Below, piece after piece: positions 6,158-6,298 of a stretch of DNA of 6,298 nucleotides. The notes under the pieces are model-generated. The model did not search any database. It had not been told where the DNA came from and saw only the letters and a list, made by a program, of their open reading frames with translations. Every line of letters begins with the position of its first letter. The stretch's first letter is position 1. The translations under genes were made by a program, and so were the position numbers. This DNA comes from an uncultured bacterium (GTDB lineage: Bacteria > Planctomycetota > Phycisphaerae > Phycisphaerales > SM1A02), in NCBI GenBank assembly GCA_903867275.1, contig CAIPQY010000162.1:1-6298 (forward strand). Direction: 5' to 3'.

Positions 6158-6298
6158 TCAGTTGGTCATGCGTGTCGTGTAGGTGAGAAGGCCCAGCCAC
6201 TCCTTCAGGCAGTGCTCCGACTGCGACAGCGCGATGCCTCGCGGCAGCAGCATCGTCAGGGAGAATCGCTCGGCCGCGCCTCGCGTGTCGAAGTCGCA
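6158..6298 (-). CDS. Unrecognised protein, C-terminal 46 residues (runs off right edge)
   Basis: An open minus-strand frame enters from the right edge and ends at the TGA at 6160-6158. Nearly every codon ends in G or C, as in the other genes here, so it is almost certainly coding. The tail reads CDFDTRGAAERFSLTMLLPR and then GIALSQSEHCLKEWLGLL, ending TYTTRMTN. I do not recognise the family. The fragment shows no transmembrane stretch and no clear catalytic motif; it has one internal cysteine (in SEHCLKEW) besides the one at the edge. It is convergent with the SDR gene with no bases between the two stops. Its place beside polysaccharide genes hints at a related role, but nothing in the fragment shows it. 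Confidence 0.7.
   Translation of the reverse strand, partial: CDFDTRGAAERFSLTMLLPRGIALSQSEHCLKEWLGLLTYTTRMTN

Noticed and set aside
1..6298. Mobile element, CRISPR array, tRNA/rRNA or integration site
   Set aside because: No transposase, terminal inverted repeats, regularly spaced repeat array or RNA-gene signature was seen. Coding fills nearly the whole window and no gap exceeds 50 bp with the chosen starts.

Overview
The window is a piece of a surface-polysaccharide (O-antigen or exopolysaccharide) gene cluster from a GC-rich Gram-negative bacterium. It is densely packed, very GC-rich at third codon positions, and built from families typical of proteobacterial glycan loci. A proteobacterium, perhaps a gammaproteobacterium, is my best guess. 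No rRNA, tRNA or lineage-specific marker is present to fix the taxonomy.

Layout: two genes run leftward from a divergent intergenic region near 2203-2251. They are a glutamine-hydrolysing asparagine synthetase (250-2202, minus) and, translationally coupled to it by an ATGA overlap, the N-terminus of a GT4-type glycosyltransferase cut by the left edge (1-253, minus). Three genes run rightward: a membrane-anchored WbpM/PglF/CapD-type UDP-sugar 4,6-dehydratase (2252-4252), a WbpL/WecA-type undecaprenyl-phosphate sugar-1-phosphate transferase (about 4302-5285), and an atypical SDR-type NAD(P)-dependent epimerase/dehydratase (5282-6157) joined to the transferase by a GTGA overlap. The last 46 codons of an unrecognised minus-strand gene (6158-6298) meet the SDR tail to tail with no spacer.

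How they may work together (inference): the dehydratase makes UDP-4-keto-6-deoxy-GlcNAc. A reductase or epimerase, possibly the SDR, would convert it to UDP-QuiNAc or UDP-FucNAc. The WbpL-like enzyme would then load that sugar phosphate onto undecaprenyl phosphate to start the repeat unit. The leftward pair would extend the unit (glycosyltransferase) and possibly amidate an acidic sugar (AsnB-type amidotransferase).

The families are known, and I do not see a clearly new system. The points most worth a second look are the SDR, whose YxxxK catalytic pair appears replaced by HxxxR; a set of GAGG-containing direct repeats with 10-bp phasing in the divergent control region, which also makes the dehydratase start uncertain; an 8-bp perfect stem-loop over the dehydratase stop codon; and the unidentified gene at the right edge.
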